Shown in pieces: positions 24,109-34,667 of a stretch of DNA of 64,000 nucleotides. The translations under genes and the position numbers were made by a program. The first letter of the stretch is position 1; every line of letters begins with the position of its first letter. Origin of the DNA: Parascedosporium putredinis (Eukaryota; Ascomycota; Sordariomycetes; Microascales; Microascaceae); assembly GCA_949357655.1 (NCBI GenBank), contig CASHTG010000007.1:496001-560000 (forward strand), in the 5' to 3' direction. The notes under the pieces are model-generated. The model saw only the letters and a list, made by a program, of their open reading frames with translations. It did not search any database and was not told the DNA's origin.

Positions 24109-26298
24109 GGAAAAAGTGCATAGTACAATGACAGTCGCGCGCTCGGCAACGAAAGAAACCGCAGGGAGAGGAGTCACACCTACTCCTTGTAGAGTCATAG
24201 TGCGCAAGCTGCAGGAGAAAGAGAATATTAATCAACGAGAAAGCCTTTTTTCCTCAATCCCTGTACAACGCCGACCCAACAGATACGCCGGCGGAGAACC
24301 AATCAGGCGAGTGGGAGGCCGTCGACGTTCCGGGGACCAGGGCAGAGGGAGATCGGCGATTGGTTTCTCGCCCAGCGAAGTGTATCGTATCAGCGTGCAA
24401 AGGGATTCACGAGTCTATGGATGCCAGCTATAACCGAGGAAGTGGAGCCCGTTCCTGCTCAGCAGGGGGCGCTCCGAGCCAATTTTCTCTCAATTCTTTT
24501 TCTGTTTCGTGTCTGGCTAAAAGGGACTTTGATCAGGCCAGGCCCATTTCACTCCGTCTTCCCGTTCGACAAATTCCCCTCCTCCTCCCCCAGAAAAACG
24601 TTGATTTCTGGCTGTGGTGGGGCCTGCGAGGCGAGGGTGGAGTGGAGTGGAGCAGAAGAAGAAGAAAGAAGAGAAAAAAGCGGGAATTTTACGATTATTA
24701 AACACGACTATATGCACGACTTGCAGCCACTATTTGCAAGGGGGTACTTTGGCTCTTCTTGATTTGAGCCTTGTTGGGGAGCGCAAAAGGGACATCATAA
24801 TCTTGGAATCGCGCAGGCGCAGGCACACGTTGCGGCTGGACCAAGGCCGGCTCCCCGCCCCATCCCCGTTCTGTTCTCTCCCTTTCCAAGGACTGACTGG
24901 ATGACATGGAATTGACCGAATCCCAAGGAGGCAAAGTTCCCGCAAGCAAAAACAAGCCATCACAAAAGATAAGGTCCGGGGTAGCGGCGTGCGCTTTTCC
25001 GGCCGCCTTTTCCATTTTCCAATGGGGAATAAGAAGGGAATCGACGATTTTGTGTCGTACACCAGAAAGAATTGCATGTACAGACGGCGACAAGCGACAC
25101 CAACGTCAGCACTTGTACGAAGTAGCTCTGTCCCTTTCTTTATTTTTATTTTTTGTCTCTTGTGACCCTTTTCCACCCCCAACCGGCAGAGGCGCGGCAC
25201 TAGCCATGCCAAGTAGTAGGCGTCGAAAAACCAAGTTAAGACTTGGGATGACAGAGTGCATACGACAAAAACGCTGCTTCTCACGTCCCCCTTCTCTTTC
25301 TGAAGAGCAGAGCAACGAGAGCAGAGCAACGAGAGTAGATGTCTTGATCTACAAGAGAGAAGAATTAGTGTTTCGGGAGACGGAGAAGCGGCCGTGATGA
25401 TAGTTCACGCCCCTCTCTTTTGGTCTTGGCAGCGGAAGCAGCCTTTGAACTCCCCTTGGAAGTGGGCCGAGATGCTGACGGGTTTTCGATATCGAGGCTT
25501 CCTATGCTACGCTACGTGGCGTGGCACATGGATATAGGCCGACATTCTGTTGTCCAGGGACAGTGACGGTGACGGATGCGAAGAAGAGGAAAAAGAGACA
25601 TCGGCTTTGTCGGCTCAGACCCCTGGACGACTGATGATACGAATCGTCGACAAGACGAGCAATAGAATGGGCAAGAGAACGCACAAACTGGCGAGTGGTG
25701 GTGGGTTGGGGTTGAGAAGTGCAAGCTAAACCCTTCGTGGCACCTTTGATCGGGGAACCGATGGGTCCAAACGCCGCTGGATCCACCCGGCTTAGCCATG
25801 AATGATGATTAGGGAGGTACGGGGTCCAGCACGGAGGCGGAAGGAAGGGGGTGCGCTTTCCCGGCGTGGACTTCCCTGTTCAAGACCTTTTTTCTTTTTG
25901 TGTGGGACTCTTGTTGGCTTCAATGGTCCCTCTGGCAGGAGTCCCGCCTTCCGACGTCTGTTCTTTGCAAAGGAGAGAAGCCATTCCCGGTCTTTATTAA
26001 TATACCTTGGTTCGCCCCCTCGAAGATGATCTAGCGTTTTTACCATATTCTCTCTTCCCAAGCTAACTCCACATCCCTTCCACCCGTACCCGCCTCCCCT
26101 TTCTTCTCCAACCTTTCTCTTACTCCTGTGAACGTCCTTCTTTTGGAACACATCCAACTCTTGACTGGGTATAACACTCTTGACCTGATACATATCTTGA
26201 CTATCTCTTGCTGTCCTTCCTCTCTACCGCTTACAACCCCCGTCTCTCATCTCCGCCTCTGATGTCCTGTCTCGACACACGAGGCACTACCACTTGCT

Positions 26299-29061
26299 AT
26301 GGCGTCTAGTCGAATGCTTGACATGGCCACCAAGGCCCTCGGAATCCAAACAAATGACCGATACACCAAACTATCCAAAGACCTGGAAGACCGGGCGAGG
26401 CAGGACCTCCAGCCCGAAGGCGTTTACGTCGAAGAAGAGCCCACCCTCAGGGAAGTGTTTCGGGAACTGAAGCCTACAAAGGAGGGTGTCGTAAACTACG
26501 CTCGTGAACTATTTCCTTGCACGCAATGGATCCCTCGATATAACCTACGGTGGCTTACTGGAGATCTTATCGCCGGTACGTTTGCTTTCTTTTCCTTTCG
26601 TTCCTGTTCACCTTGCCTCTTGAATGGGAGCCATTGTTGATGGGAGCCGTGTTTTAATCTTGCGTCTATAGGTATCACCGTTGGCTTCGTCGTGGTCCCC
26701 CAGGCCATGGCCTATGCCCTACTCGCCCAGCTCAGCCCCGAGTTTGGCTTATACACCTCCTTCTCCGGTGCCGTTTTGTACTGGTTATTTGGTACCTCTC
26801 GAGATATCGTGATAGGGGTAAGTCTAAATGACGATGATCAGTCAACGAAACTTGTGTGTGTGTGCCTACTTGACTAACACCCACCTTCTTCTTTTCGTGC
26901 TTTAGACTACGGCTGTTGGCTCCTTGTTGGTTGGTAGCATCGTAACGTCCGTTGAAGACCAAAAGCCCGGAGTGTATGCCCCCGAAGATGTTGCCAAGAC
27001 GGTCTCTCTGGTATCTGGCGTCATACTCCTCATCATCGGTCTCCTGCGCCTGGGTTGGGTTATCGAGTTCATCCCCTACATCCCCATCTCCGCCTTTGTC
27101 ACCTCTGCCAGCATCACCATCATGTTGACTCAGCTTCCTGTATGCTTGGGCATCCCCGGCCTCAACACGCGGGAGTCTCCCTACCGCGTGCTGGGAAATA
27201 CTCTCAAGGCTCTGCCGAATGCCAGACTTGACGCCGCCATTGGCGTGTCGTGCCTCGTGTTGCTCCTTGTCGTGAGGGAATTCTGTGCCCACATGGCCCG
27301 CCGGCAGCCCCATAAGCGGCGCCTGTGGGAGGCGGCGTCGTCCCTGAGGCAGGTGGCCGCCATGCTCATCTTCACCGTCATCAGCTTCATCGTCAACCGC
27401 AATCATCGTGACCACCCCAAGTTCCGCCTCGTGAACAAGATTGAAGTCGGCTTCAGCCACGCCGGGCCCCCAAGATGGATGTGGAGCTGCTCAAGACCAT
27501 TCTTCCCGAACTCCCCGCGATCCTGATTATCCTCATCATCGAGCACATTGCCATTGCCAAGTCGTTTGGCCGCATGTACAACTACACCGTCGTCGCGTCG
27601 CAGGAGATTGTCGCCCAAGGTGCCGCCAATCTTCTCGGGCCCTTTGTCGGCGGCTACTCGTGCACCGGCTCCTTTGGCGCGTCGGCCGTTCTTTCCAAGG
27701 CCGGCGTCCGCACGCCCGCCTCCGGCCTCTTTAGCGCCGGTCTGCTGATCCTTGCTCTCTACGTACTTACCGGAGTCTTTTTCTACATTCCCATGGCCGC
27801 GCTCGCCGCCCTCATCATTCACGCCGTGAGCAACCTTGTGGCGTCCCCGGCCACTTTGTATGGGTACTGGCAGCTGTCTCAGATCGAGACGTGCATCTGG
27901 GTGATTGGTGTCGTCTGCGCATTCTTCGAGTCTCTTGAAGTCTCCATGTACGTGACCATCAGCTTGTCCATCGTGGTCCTTCTCATCGGGCTCTCCCGAT
28001 CGACTGGCAAGTTTGTGGGGCGCGTCAAGGTGTACGACATTACCCGGACGAGCGCCTCGGATGAGTCGAAGCACGATCCTGATGCCACCCCCACCCCGTC
28101 CATCATGGAAGAGGAGGACGGCGACGGTGGCCGCTTCATCTTTGTGCCTCTGGACAAGAGCGGCGGAGTGAACCCCGAAGTGGAGGTTCGAGTGCCGTAC
28201 CCCGGCGTCATCATCTACCGGTTCCCCGAGGGCTTCAACTACACCAACCACGCACACCACATTGACGTTCTTCGAACATATATCGAAAAGACGACCAGGC
28301 GCACCACGGACGAAAAGCTCGAGCACCCTTCTGTAAGTCCGATTCTTTTTCCCTTGCCCTTCTCCGCTTCTGCCGATAAGACCTCCTTTGCTAACCTTTT
28401 CCCCCGTTTTCCAGGACCGCTTATGGTGCGACGCCCCCGCACAAGTCACCGAATCCACCACCACCAACCTCCCCCTCTCCGCGCCGTCGTGCTCGACTTC
28501 TCCGCCGTTAACCGGCTCGACATCACCACCATCCACGGCCTCGTGCACCTCCGCGACGCGCTAGACCGCTACGCCGCGCCCGACGCCGTGGAATGGCACT
28601 TTGCCAACATGTACAACCGCTGGACGCGCCGCGCCCTCGCCATCTCCGGATTCGGCTACCCCGTCGACGCGGACGGAGACAACTCCATGGAAGGGTACAA
28701 GCCGCGCTACACCGTCGGCGAGATGGCGGGGTGCTCGGAGCTCGGGCGGGAGGAAGGCGCGTGCGTTACCTACTTGAGGCCGCACTGTCCGTCGGCGGCG
28801 ATGACGCAGCCTCGTCTGCATGCTGGAGATGGGGATGATGTGGCAGAGTTGGAAGCGCAGCGCGTGAGGGCGGCGGCGCCTGATGGCGTGTGCGCGTCCA
28901 AGGTCGCGGCCGTGTATGCTGTGGACCGGCCGCTCTTCCATGGTGATTTGGTGGGTGCGGTGGGAGCGGCTGTGCGGAATGCCAAGGTCAAGGATGGTCG
29001 GCCCTTGGGGCGGCCGAAGAAGTCGGATAACAGCATTCGGTCCGGCGATGGTTCGGCTTAG
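26299..29061 (+). CDS. SulP-family sulfate permease with STAS domain (frameshifted)
   Basis: A plasma-membrane sulfate/proton symporter of the kind represented by Neurospora CYS-14 and yeast SUL1/SUL2. It starts MASSRMLDMATKALGIQTND. The Sulfate_transp core begins with the pre-TM helix (LFPCTQWIPRYNLRWLTGDL) and TM1-2 (TVGFVVVPQAMAYALLAQLS, GLYTSFSGAVLYWLFGTSRD), and includes ILIIEHIAIAKSFGR and the GGYSCTGSFGASAV signature. A cytoplasmic STAS domain follows (PGVIIYRFPEGFNYTN, then AVVLDFSAVNRLDITTIHGL). Introns lie at 26576-26671, 26818-26905 and 28333-28414. Frames break at 27468 (CCCCC where GPPKMDVEL needs six) and 28477 (CCCCC). Which of the two classical fungal permease types it is cannot be told from sequence alone. 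Confidence 0.93.
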
Positions 29062-29795
29062 AGAGAGGAGCAATTTCTTTTGGGATCGGTCTTGGCTGTG
29101 CCAAGGAAGCATCTACGTTTTTTCTTTTCCTTGGGCGACTTTTCTTTTCTGTTTTGCATACTATTAATGACTAGATGGAAAGATGGGATATAGAGAGGGC
29201 GACATAGATATTCCATTAGACTCGGGAAAGCACCCAGCATATATATCCATAATCAAGACTTTTAAATCAAAGATACTCCGCAATTCAAAACAAAGCCGCA
29301 TCAATTGTTGATCATCCATGTATCAACTTGTGGATATACACTTCCTGCTGGCCCCTCGTGCTTACCTCGGACACTTGCATCCCTTCCCTATGAAATGCAA
29401 ACTTCAAACAGCCCTTTAGATATTACATGTAGCTAGACATATGTAGTCTGTTTGAAGAGGCTTTAGTACTCTATCTCTCCTGCCGCGTCGATGCTCCAGT
29501 GCACCACTGGATCAGAGGCTAATAGAAGTGCTCCTTCCCAACACCACAACGCTCCTCAAGTGAATCAGGAGTCCTCAATCACCCTTTCTGATTGAATATA
29601 TAATGCTCCTCTACGATTTCTTCTAAAGATTCTAAGCTTCCGTGAGACATCCCCCACATTCTCACTCGACCAAGACATCTTCTCACCAATCACCTACTAC
29701 ATCAACATCAACAGAGCTAAGAAGCAGCTCGCGGACAATAAACACAGGCGTGTCTATTCAAGAGATAGCAAAGATCAAACGGAGAAATACTCAAA
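29062..29795. other. Intergenic region between permease and Cys-rich protein
   Basis: This holds the permease 3' end and the promoter of the next gene. I see no coding region. Confidence 0.5.
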
Positions 29796-30421
29796 ATGTC
29801 TTCTCTTCGAGTTTTGCTCCCTAAGATGGTAAGGTCTAGCCCCCAGTCTCTAAAGCCCATTCTCTTTCCAAATGGTTGTTCAAGACCATCAAGAAAGCCG
29901 CCACCACAAAAATACCAATCTAACGAATTGACAACTGTCAAAATAATATATAGGGTATCGCTGGTATTACCTTTCTGGCCGTCATTGCCTCCCCTTACCT
30001 CGCGGCGGCCACCCCGGTCCCAGAGGGCGAGCCTGGCCTCATCCCCGTCTCGCCCCTCTGCAACATGCCCAACAACGTCATTCCAGAGTCCCCCGACTTT
30101 ATCATGCCGGGCATCCCGCCCCCACCAGCCTCGTTCAAGCTGCAGAAGCGCTGCTGCTACGAGAAAGGCCCCAACATCTCTCGCCAGGTGTGTGCCTGCA
30201 AGGCATGGGACGCCTGGTGCAAGGCACAGTACAGCGGGTGTTGCGGAGACGTGCGAGCCTGCACCGAGTACTGCATCTGCGTGCCTCCCGAGAGGTTCTG
30301 CGACCACCCCGATGTGAAGTACCGCAAGGTTTGCGCGGATCCCTACAAGGGAGAGGGTGACGTTAGCTGGGTTGCTGACCTGCCGTTTGGCGTTCCTCCC
30401 AAGTGTCCTGGGGATCATTGA
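29796..30421 (+). CDS. Small cysteine-rich secreted protein, effector-like
   Basis: Exon 1 (29796-29828) codes MSSLRVLLPKM. The intron at 29829-29953 (GTAAGG...TATATAG) joins it to GIAGITFLAVIASPYLAAA, which together make a signal peptide cut near AAATP. The mature chain is about 150 residues with a Pro-rich start (PGIPPPPASF), a likely Lys-Arg processing site just before the cysteine core (LQKRCCYEKG), and 14 cysteines in the pattern C...CC...C-x-C...C...CC...C...C-x-C...C...C...C. The Trp-rich turn KAWDAWCKAQYSGCC is distinctive. I do not recognise a named family. The cysteine density and size suggest a disulfide-stabilised extracellular protein, possibly an effector or antimicrobial. No frameshift is needed. 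Confidence 0.75.
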
Positions 30422-30670
30422 AGAGCACTCTGGAGGAACTTCTGGGGGGAACATGTGCTCCAGGAGGATGTTACAGGACGAGGGATAGTTAATCATGACA
30501 TTGGCGAGATAGGTTCCTAAGCTAGGACAAGTAGCTAGGAGTAGTCAGGCGTAGAAGCAGCTCGAACAAAATGGTGAACCATATAAAACCAAAAAAAAGA
30601 TAGCTCGACTTCAATGAACACGCAACGTTTGCTTTCAGCATAATTCTGTTTGTGACATGCCCCTGTGTAC

Positions 30671-31184
30671 CTAAAATTTCTCCTGCCACCTCCCATCCAC
30701 CACCATCTCCCGCATCGCCTTGATAGTCTCCTCCACTGCCACCTTGGCCATGGCCTTTTCCTGCTGAAGCTTCTTCTTCAGGCCCTCCTCGTCCCCCTCG
30801 AGCTCCGGGTGCGGCCACTCAAAAGTATACGTCATGTACAGCGCGCCGTCGGCACCATCAGACACAATGTTTTGCACGCGGCCGCCGTTCTCGCCGGGCT
30901 GGAGGAACTCGACCTTGACGGGGTAGTACTCGACGCAGTCCTCGCGCATCTTGTGGCCGCCCTTCTCCGGGGCAAAGGTGACCTCGCGGGAGGTGACGGG
31001 GTTGCCGGTGACGGGGCAGACCGAGGTGGACAGGACGTCGGTGGCGACGAGGGCGCCGCCGACAAAGTCTTGGGCGCGGGCAATCTTGCGGCGGAGGAGG
31101 GGCCAGATGTGCTCGAGGGTGAGGACGGGCGTGGCGCTGGGGGTTGATGGGCGCCGTGTAGGCGATGTAGTTGGCTGTTGGCAT
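30671..31184 (-). CDS. DUF1857 (SRPBCC/AtaL-like) protein (frameshifted)
   Basis: A single-exon protein of about 170 residues starting MPTANYIAYTAPINP. A one-base deletion in a five-base G/C run near 31143 shifts the frame, and with it repaired the chain reads on as SATPVLTLEHIWPLLRRKIA, then DFVGGALVATDVLSTS, GNPVTSREVTFAPEK, CVEYYPVKVEFLQPGENGGR and LYMTYTFEWPHPELEGDEE. These are hallmarks of the fungal DUF1857 family, whose members adopt a START/SRPBCC-like fold and include AtaL of the acetylaranotin cluster. The biochemical role is unclear. I see no biosynthetic cluster around it. It converges with the Cys-rich protein gene, 250 bp apart. Confidence 0.85.
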
Positions 31185-32604
31185 CTTTTTTTTTTGTTTT
31201 TCGTCTTGATGGTGGGACTTTTGAGGGGTTGTCTGTTCTCTTTTTTCTCCTTCTCTTGGAGGTTGGCGATGGGACTTGGCGGAGAAGGTGTTGGGATGGC
31301 GGAGGTTTGGCGGGGTTTCACGGAAGAGATCTCAGGGCGTGCTTGGGTCCTCTGAGGTGTCGAAAACTCAAAACCTTATAATGTCGGACCTCGTCAATGA
31401 GGTGTGGTATGTCGCAAACTCAATTATGCCGTCCTTTTGCCGATGGTAGTGGAACGGTGCGATGAGGTTGTCAAGATGGCGGCGGAAGTCTCGGACATGT
31501 AGAATCAGTTGATGGCGTCGGGATTTCCCCACCCTCGAAGCCGCAGGGGTCCATCGATTCAGGTGGAATCAAGGACACGCCAAGCCCTCTTGGTCTGTTT
31601 TCGTCCTCTTGACCTCCTCCTTGTCCCTGCTTTAATCCTTCTCCTTCTTGCGTTTTTGGGTTCCCTCTTACAAATATCAATGTATCTACAAGTAGGTCCC
31701 TGTCCAAGATTATCAGGTTATGGATAGCCCACCTTGGAAGTGGCCGAACCATCGTTGCACAAGTCCGTCGGATTCGCAAACCTGGAGTCTGTATCTGCAG
31801 TTCTTCGCTTTCGGAACTTTGGCCTTTGTTTTCAACATTCGATAGACGGCAGATCAATCGATAATTCCCCATGGTCCCAATTCCCAAACCAGAGGCTTAG
31901 TTTGAAGAATCCACAGCCTCTCCTGTTATGTGAGGGGACTGCCCGACAAGGTCGTGAACTGCCCGCTGCGCTTGCTATCCTCAGCAATGTCACCGGCCAC
32001 CTGCAATATAAGATAGCTTAGTTTGGAAATGGGATACTCTTCCTAGCTATATAGACCACCTCATGGCTCGAGACTCTTGAAATTCATGTAGAGTGACGAA
32101 TGCACTCATAGCAGGGGTCCAGGTGAAGGGTCTGGGTCGAAACTTCCTAATATGGAAACCGGCAAGATCAAGACCTGCTTCCCATTGGCCGAACCACACA
32201 GAGCAGAACACTGACCCTAACAAGCACAAATAATACAAGCGACCAAACAAAGATCTGTTGAATAGATCCAATGATGTATTAGACACATTTTGGAGACTTG
32301 GCAATTCAAAGAAATTGGGGGTTTTGATATGTAAATTAAGCTATATACGAGTGTTGACACTCAAAATAGGATGAACCTGTTTATTTTCCCAAACCATCCA
32401 TGGATCCGTTTCGTCTTGAGACGGTCTCAGACAAGAAGTTGATAAAGGCAGTACATACAACTTGAAGAACAAAAAGGGGTAATTCGAAAGAATAAAACCG
32501 ACCAAGACAACGGACATCAAATCCTAGAAGCCGTTGTTTTCCCAATGTAAGATAAAGCAAATGGACTCCGCCAACCGCCGAGGCAATCTTTTCTCCTCTT
32601 TAGC
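31185..32604. other. Intergenic region, no gene seen
   Basis: This contains the promoter of the DUF1857 gene and the 3' flank of the His-rich protein gene. Open frames are short and without known motifs. Confidence 0.45.
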
Positions 32605-33196
32605 TTAAAAAGCGGCCTGGGCAAAGATGGCGACGGCGACGACAGGCACGAAGCTGCCGATCTGGAGACCCGCAGCGGCACCGGTGGGGACCTGCACGAT
32701 GGGGGTAGTCTCGGACGCAGCATCGTCATCGGTAGAGGTGGGTTGCTCGGCGCCGTCGGTGACGCGGGGGCCCTCGCAGTGCCAGTGGTCGCCGTGGGGC
32801 TCGCAGCCGATGGACTCGGTGGGAGAAGGGGAGAGGCTGGCAGACTCTCCGCCTTCGTGGTCGTGGTCCTCCTCGTCCTCGTGGTCATGGTCCTCCTCAA
32901 CGGGGGTGCTGACGGTGGGAGCGGGGGCTGGGTAGAGGGCTCGCCGGCTTCGGTAGGGCGGGCGGCCTCGCAGTGCCTGTATAGAAAGAGGGAGGTTAAC
33001 GCTGGCCCAGAGATGCATAACACGGAACGAATATGGCGAGCGGGGAAATGGTGGAAGGGGGCAAGAAGGCAGCATCAACGTACCAGTGATCACCGTGGGG
33101 CTCGCAGCCGATAGACTCGGTGGGGGAGGGAGCCAGGCTCTGGGCGAGGACAGCTTGGAGCATGCCCAAAAGCGCAAAGGTGGAGGTGAACTTCAT
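32605..33196 (-). CDS. GPI-type surface protein with duplicated Cys/His motif and acidic His-rich linker (frameshifted)
   Basis: The ATG at 33196 opens a signal peptide (MKFTSTFALLGMLQAVLAQ). The mature protein carries two near-identical copies of PSPTESIGCEPHGDHWHCE separated by a linker containing EEDHDHEDEEDHDHEGGE. The C-terminus is Thr/Ser-rich and ends in a hydrophobic segment (VPVVAVAIFAQAAF) fitting a GPI-anchor signal. An intron (32977-33083, GTACGT...TACAG) splits the Trp codon before the second Cys of the first copy. A one-base deletion in a C run near 32928 shifts the frame in the linker. The dense His, Asp and paired Cys suggest binding of zinc, copper or nickel at the cell surface. 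That is inference; I know no experimentally described family that fits. Confidence 0.78.
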
Positions 33197-34667
33197 GTTG
33201 ACGGGGTTTGAGTGTTTAGGGTGGAGAGAAAAAGAGGCGTTGGTCTTGAGTAGAAGAGCTTGAAATCAAACGAATGTCGACTGGAGCAAGCGAGTGAGCG
33301 TAAAGAACTGGTGATGAAGGACAAGTGAAGAGGAAGAGATTTCTGTCATGCTTCTTGGAAGAACCGGTCTGTATCTTTATACCTTCTCTCTCCCTCACCC
33401 ACTTTCCCTCTCTCTCTGTCTCTTGCCCCGTCTACAGCTGCGGAAAGCCTCGGGAACGGAAAGGTAGACGGGCCTGCAGGAAGCGTGCAGGAGGCATCCT
33501 TGGCTCGATCCATCGCCAATGGCAGACTACCAACAGCTAGTATCTCGCTCACGCGCTCCACGCGGATCCGGCCCAACCATGTCCTAGGTCCGTACGTCTC
33601 TTTCCGGGTCTAATGTTGTGTGGCGAAATGTATCTTTTCTTGGCCCTGAGCTCACCCCATTGACGAACCAGGTATACCATCAACCGTGATGGTCATGTTT
33701 TCCCGTTTCCCAATATTGCGTAATAAACCCAGTTTCCTGGTCGGTCCAGGTCCCCGGGTCTCTCGAGGACGGAAAGCGCGTGGGGGAGACCCCGTACGAA
33801 AGGAGGAGGGGGAGGAGAAGAAACCCAATAAGAAAAATAAAATTGGGCCCGGCGCATCACACAATCCGCGGACGACTACTCATTTCAAGCGAGCAACTTT
33901 TTTCTTCCGCCTTCGCCGGCGGCATGATTGGACGAGATGGAAAATCCGGCGTGGGAGGTTGGAATGCCAAGGCTGGCCGGGTCCACGATTTTCGCTCGTT
34001 GTTGGAGCAGGCGAGCCATCAAGGGACTCGAACGTGTCCATCCGGGTACTCGACAGCTCCACACTCCCGGTGGCGGCTTCCTGTAATTTTCTCACCTTGG
34101 CCTATTCTTATCACCGCATCCCGCTCTCAACCCCTCCTCTACCGCCTTCGAGTATGCTTACTATTCCCTAGCCCTCCAAGTTGGGGTGTGTGGTGCGGTA
34201 ATGACTTGCTCTTTTCGGGCAAGTATTGTGGTGTGATGGATCCTTGGAGTAGGAGGGTTACCTTGATCCCTTTCAATCGTCATCGCATTGGGGGAGAGGA
34301 TTTTTCTTACTTTTCTCTCTCTTCCCCCTTTGGAGATGGATTTTGTGGCGGGCTACTTTCTTGGGGGTGTTGGTGGGGTTTCTTGGAACCGAACCCGCAT
34401 CGTGCATTGTCAATACGAAGGACCCTGGCAGCTTCGCGCAAGCTCTAGGGAGGCGTGGAAGCTTGACATTTGTGATCCATCTAGGTCGAGTCGAGGGGGC
34501 GGGGGGATGTAGAACAAAAAGGAAAGAAAAAAAGAAACAAAAGTAAGGAGACTAGGCTGAAGGAAGCACAGGAGGACAGTTGACCTTGTGCCACTTCTCT
34601 TTCCTACTCCTCTCATCGTAGAGTTTCTTGTTCCTGCTTAGATTGGAGTTTGTGAAGAGAGATAAAC
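33197..34667. other. Divergent intergenic region
   Basis: This should hold the promoters of the His-rich protein gene (minus) and the N2227 gene (plus). A CT-rich tract lies at about 33380-33425. I see no coding region. Confidence 0.45.

Larger units (their letters stand above)
22618..26298. other. 3.7-kb gene-poor region upstream of the sulfate permease
   Basis: I find no conserved open frame on either strand. It contains a CTCACACC-type repeat (23262-23363), a run of 18 A (24091-24108) and several long pyrimidine or purine tracts. The last 300 bases are pyrimidine-rich, as in many fungal promoters and 5' untranslated regions. A non-coding RNA or an unrecognised small gene cannot be excluded. 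Confidence 0.45.

Noticed and set aside
29062..29795. Repeat or mobile-element remnant between permease and Cys-rich gene
   Set aside because: No terminal repeats, target-site duplication or transposase-like frame could be seen.
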